Shown here: positions 6,738 to 8,308 of the stretch, in pieces
Layout: each line of letters begins with the position of its first letter
Numbering within the stretch: position 1 is the stretch's first letter
Assembly: GCA_017445525.1 (NCBI GenBank)
Contig: JAFSTZ010000020.1
Span: 1 to 8,308 of the forward strand
Direction of reading: 5' to 3'
Length of the DNA stretch: 8,308 nt
Origin: Eubacterium sp.
GTDB taxonomy: Bacteria > Bacillota > Clostridia > Lachnospirales > Lachnospiraceae
Position numbers and translations under genes: made by a program
The notes under the pieces: model-generated
Seen by the model: the letters and a program-made list of their open reading frames with translations, nothing else
Databases searched by the model: none
Told to the model about the DNA's origin: nothing

Positions 6738-6863
6738 TCAATCCTCATCAAGAGTATCCTTAACTGCGCCGCCGATGACAGAGGATACAACAGAAGCAAC
6801 AACTATAATAGCAATGATAACTATAAATACAACCACACAGATCCCAATAGCAAGCTCAGACAT
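6738..6863 (-). CDS. Small single-span membrane peptide (41 aa) upstream of the permease-GGDEF gene
   Basis: ATG 6863 to TGA 6738 encodes 41 residues. The start is MSELAIGICVVV, a hydrophobic run of Val/Ile/Ala spans about residues 5-31 (one transmembrane helix), and the tail GGAVKDTLDED is acidic. An AGGCGG Shine-Dalgarno lies 8 bases upstream. A strong promoter starts about 125 bases ahead, and the stop is only 12 bases before the start of the permease-GGDEF gene, whose own ribosome site begins in that gap. Together these make a two-gene operon. I recognise no family. Candidate roles are an accessory or regulatory subunit of the permease-cyclase, or a leader peptide that couples translation. 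It is below common gene-calling size limits, so it may be unannotated elsewhere. Confidence 0.72.
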   Translation of the reverse strand: MSELAIGICVVVFIVIIAIIVVASVVSSVIGGAVKDTLDED

Positions 6864-6971
6864 GTTATATACCGCCTTTCAATTATTTAAAGCTATCGCT
6901 AAACAATACTTTTCCAGTGAGAAATCACAACACAAAGTGACTCAATATGCTATTCAGCATTTATATCAGAT

Positions 6972-6984
6972 CCGGCTTAACCGG
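6972..6984. promoter_or_regulatory. Near-palindrome just downstream of the transcription start
   Basis: CCGGCTTAACCGG is symmetric apart from one inserted base. It lies about 4-16 bases after the predicted start of transcription of the micropeptide/permease-GGDEF operon. The position suits a repressor site. A small hairpin, ATGCT-ATTC-AGCAT (6947-6960), lies further into the leader. Confidence 0.3.
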
Positions 6985-6994
6985 CACACGTAAC

Positions 6995-7023
6995 AGTATA
7001 TCAGTTTTGTATGAAAAAATCAA
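6995..7023 (-). promoter_or_regulatory. Sigma-A promoter of the micropeptide / permease-GGDEF operon
   Basis: On the minus strand TTGATT (7023-7018) and TATACT (7000-6995) are separated by exactly 17 bp. An 11-T run (7044-7034) lies about 10 bases above the -35 box and could act as an UP-like element. The predicted start is near 6988, giving a leader of about 125 bases before ATG 6863. Confidence 0.8.
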
Positions 7024-7074
7024 GTATAATAACAAAAAAAAAAACGAGTTTTATAAACCGCAGCCGCATACAGG

Positions 7075-7098
7075 AAAAAGACAGGCTCATCGCCTGCC
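7075..7098 (-). terminator. Intrinsic terminator of ssrA
   Basis: GGCAGGC pairs with GCCTGTC (one G-U pair) around a five-base loop and is followed by five T residues on the minus strand. It begins 8 bases after the mature 3' end of tmRNA. Confidence 0.88.
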
Positions 7099-7106
7099 CG
7101 TAAAAG

Positions 7107-7459
7107 TGGACCTGGCGGGAGTCGAACCCGCGTCCAAACCGGAGTCCCATGTACTTCTACTATCATAGTCGGTCATTCTGAGATTCCCTCGCCCGGGCGG
7201 AGATCGACACCCTCCGGGTTCGGTAGTCTGTCAAAGCTTTACTGATACCACAGACAAGATATCAGTAGGGAGCCTGCTGGGGATGATGCCAAAGTAAGGT
7301 CGCAGGAATCCTCACAGTGACAGCCAGGCGCGATTAGGCAGCCTGAGCAACTAACTTATTGTCGTTAGCGTTTAGATTTAAAGTCCGTGTTTTAACGTGG
7401 TCACAGTCCACGGATAGCTTCTCCATCTTCCGCCGGCCTGTCGAAACCGGTACAAGCCC
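7107..7459 (-). ncRNA. ssrA: tmRNA (transfer-messenger RNA)
   Basis: A 353-base one-piece tmRNA. The ends form a tRNA-like acceptor stem: GGGCUUG (7459-7453) pairs with CAGGUCC (two G-U pairs), leaving discriminator A at 7107. CCA is not encoded and must be added. The T-arm GCGGG-TTCGACT-CCCGC precedes the 3' acceptor strand, and the 5' part has the conserved GTACCGGTTTCGACAGG. The tag frame ends at TAA 7336-7334, and GC-rich pseudoknot-like segments follow. Charged with alanine and bound by SmpB, tmRNA rescues stalled ribosomes and tags nascent proteins for proteolysis. It lies 77 bp after smpB with its own -10 box and terminator. Confidence 0.96.
7334..7369 (-). other. tmRNA-encoded proteolysis tag, probably (A)ANDNKLVAQAA
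   Basis: From resume codon GCT (7369-7367) the frame reads ANDNKLVAQAA then TAA. GCT is preferred over the preceding in-frame AAC because the bases before it (TAAAC) resemble the conserved context with A at -4. The N-terminal ANDN is typical, and the final two alanines needed by ClpXP are present. The residue before them is Gln where Leu is usual (ALAA). Confidence 0.8.
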
Positions 7460-7467
7460 ATGCTCAT

Positions 7468-7473
7468 ATTATA
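7468..7473 (-). promoter_or_regulatory. -10 box of the ssrA promoter
   Basis: A perfect TATAAT lies 8 bases before the tmRNA 5' end (7459), the right distance for transcription to start at the mature end. No good -35 is present at 16-18 bp (AACAGA at 7496-7491). The nearest TTGA-type hexamer lies about 25 bp away, inside the palindrome at 7493-7506. Confidence 0.7.
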
Positions 7474-7492
7474 TCGGTTATTTATGTCATTC

Positions 7493-7506
7493 TGTTGACA
7501 TCAACA
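7493..7506. promoter_or_regulatory. Inverted repeat over the ssrA -35 region
   Basis: TGTTGA-CA-TCAACA is a perfect two-fold symmetric site with 6-bp arms. It is centred about 40 bases before the tmRNA start and overlaps the position where a -35 box would be expected. It could be an activator or repressor site; no regulator is identifiable. Confidence 0.35.
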
Positions 7507-7536
7507 AAATGCACAGTGTATCCCTAAGACACCGGT

Positions 7537-8001
7537 TCACATCTTTATCCTGAAATCCCTCTCAGCCGACCTCTGGAGATCCTTTTTCTTGATATCCTCT
7601 CTCTTGTCATACAGCTTTTTACCCTTGGCAAGAGCTATCTCAACCTTGATAAGAGACCCCTTAAAATATATCTCAAGAGGAATAAGTGTATATCCCTTTT
7701 CCCTTATCTTGCCGATGAGCTTTCGTATCTCGGATTTATGCATAAGAAGCTTCCTCGCCCTGAGTGGATCTCTGTTAAAAATATTCCCCTTCTCATAAGG
7801 CGACACATGCATCCCGTAGAGCATGACTTCGTTATTTTTATCTATCCTGACAAAAGCCTCGTTCAGTGAGCAGTGCCCCATACGGATAGACTTCACCTCA
7901 GTCCCGACAAGCTCTATCCCACACTCGTAGGTCTCCTCGATGAAGTAATCATGCCTTGCTTTTTTGTTGTTCGCTATAAGTTTTCTCGTGTTTGCTCCCA
8001 T
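7537..8001 (-). CDS. smpB: SsrA-binding protein SmpB
   Basis: A 154-aa protein, the normal family length. Family hallmarks are [38 protein letters not shown] at the N-terminus, then the [10 protein letters not shown] and [17 protein letters not shown] blocks of the beta-barrel. The [18 protein letters not shown] segment and a basic tail follow; the tail folds into a helix in the ribosomal mRNA channel. SmpB binds the tRNA-like part of tmRNA and delivers it to stalled ribosomes. The start is ATG 8001, with AGGTGA 5 bases upstream. A GTG at 8010 in the same frame lies inside that ribosome site and is rejected. It follows rnr by 149 bp and precedes ssrA, the usual Firmicute order. A weak GATAAT (8047-8042) could be a -10 box of its own; its context shares the 11-mer GCTCATATTAT with the ssrA -10 region. 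Confidence 0.97.
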   Translation of the reverse strand: MGANTRKLIANNKKARHDYFIEETYECGIELVGTEVKSIRMGHCSLNEAFVRIDKNNEVMLYGMHVSPYEKGNIFNRDPLRARKLLMHKSEIRKLIGKIREKGYTLIPLEIYFKGSLIKVEIALAKGKKLYDKREDIKKKDLQRSAERDFRIKM

Positions 8002-8006
8002 AATTC

Positions 8007-8012
8007 TCACCT
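8007..8012 (-). promoter_or_regulatory. Shine-Dalgarno that fixes the SmpB start
   Basis: AGGTGA lies 5 bases before ATG 8001 on the minus strand. The alternative in-frame GTG start at 8010-8008 is part of this site, so translation should begin at the ATG giving MGANTRK, the normal SmpB N-terminus. Confidence 0.8.
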
Positions 8013-8071
8013 GTTATTTTAGTTAAGTAATGCCGGCTCATATTATCCTGACATTTCGCATGGTGTTTTCT

Positions 8072-8103
8072 CTATCCTGCGATGCTACACAAGCATCTGA
8101 TAG
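8072..8103 (-). other. Hairpin in the rnr-smpB intergenic RNA
   Basis: GATGCT-TGTGT-AGCATC is a perfect 6-bp stem. It is extended by an outer CTATC/GATAG stem across a small asymmetric internal loop. There is no T-run after it on the minus strand, so it is not an intrinsic terminator. RNA processing or stabilisation between rnr and smpB is possible. Confidence 0.45.
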
Positions 8104-8150
8104 TTTTCTACCCCATCTCCAGCCTGTGTGCCCAGTACAATGTATTGTTA

Positions 8151-8308
8151 TCAGTCGCCATATGCCAACATCAAAAAATCTATCTCCCTCATCTGCAGAT
8201 CAACCCTTGCCACCTGCACGCGCACCGGCTGTCCGAGACGGTACTCCCGCCTGGTCCGGTGACCGACAACACGATAATTCTCCTCATCGTAATCATATCT
8301 GTCATCTG
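8151..8308 (-). CDS. rnr: Ribonuclease R, C-terminal 51 residues
   Basis: The frame enters from the window edge and ends at TGA 8153-8151. The visible end, ENYRVVGHRTRREYRLGQ, then PVRVQVARVDLQMREIDFLM, has the pattern of the C-terminal S1 RNA-binding domain of RNase R. The final strands of that domain typically read YRLGDxVxVxVxRVDxxxRxIDF. RNase R is a processive 3'-5' exoribonuclease that degrades structured RNA. It works with SmpB-tmRNA to destroy the faulty message on rescued ribosomes. Its position upstream of smpB on the same strand is the common Firmicute arrangement and supports the call. The catalytic RNB domain lies outside the window. The protein lacks the long lysine-rich tail that some RNase R proteins carry and ends shortly after the S1 fold. 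Confidence 0.85.
   Translation of the reverse strand, partial: DDRYDYDEENYRVVGHRTRREYRLGQPVRVQVARVDLQMREIDFLMLAYGD

Noticed and set aside
6864..6990. Riboswitch or T-box in the leader of the permease-cyclase operon
   Set aside because: The leader is only about 125 bases, lacks a T-box sequence or a terminator-antiterminator pair, and matches no riboswitch core I can recognise.
7107..7180. Ordinary tRNA gene suggested by the T-arm GCGGG-TTCGACT-CCCGC
   Set aside because: No anticodon arm follows at tRNA distance. The matching 5' acceptor strand is 350 bases away with a tag frame between, which identifies tmRNA.

Overview
The window most likely comes from a Clostridia-class Firmicute, probably Lachnospiraceae. 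This is inferred from gene content and style: an rnr-smpB-ssrA block, sigma-A promoters with 17-bp spacers, an SPFH-SHOCT protein next to a zinc-ribbon membrane protein, and a PAS/GGDEF architecture typical of that family. No database search was possible, so the genus is not claimed. Every supported gene lies on the minus strand, so transcription runs from high to low coordinates.

In transcription order: (1) The 3' end of rnr (RNase R, 8308-8151), then smpB (8001-7537), then ssrA/tmRNA (7459-7107) with an intrinsic terminator. This is a classic trans-translation and RNA-quality-control block. (2) A sigma-A promoter (7023-6995) reads into an unreported-looking 41-aa single-span membrane peptide (6863-6738). 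Twelve bases later comes a 1022-aa protein (6725-3657) that fuses a complete APC-type amino-acid permease to two further membrane spans, two PAS-like domains and an intact GGDEF diguanylate cyclase domain. A strong terminator follows (3635-3597). (3) A second sigma-A promoter abuts that terminator (3595-3567) and drives an SPFH-SHOCT protein (YdjI-like, 3454-2252). Next is a double zinc-ribbon, two-span membrane protein (YdjG-like, 2053-608). This resembles the membrane-stress genes found beside pspA in Bacillus, but no pspA is visible here. (4) The start of a secreted protein of unknown function (218-1, running off the window).

The intergenic DNA around the zinc-ribbon gene is unusual. It is bracketed by two inverted copies (499-577 and 2077-2153) of a roughly 78-bp, almost fully palindromic element. 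Differences between the copies are compensatory in the stem. Two partial tandem copies of the same element (period 76-80 bp) extend one side to 342. The element looks like a lineage-specific palindromic intergenic repeat, MITE-like or REP-like.

The most interesting candidate system is the permease-PAS-PAS-GGDEF fusion with its co-encoded membrane micropeptide. It is a plausible transporter-receptor that converts amino-acid availability into cyclic-di-GMP. Its canonical product-inhibition I-site is absent.
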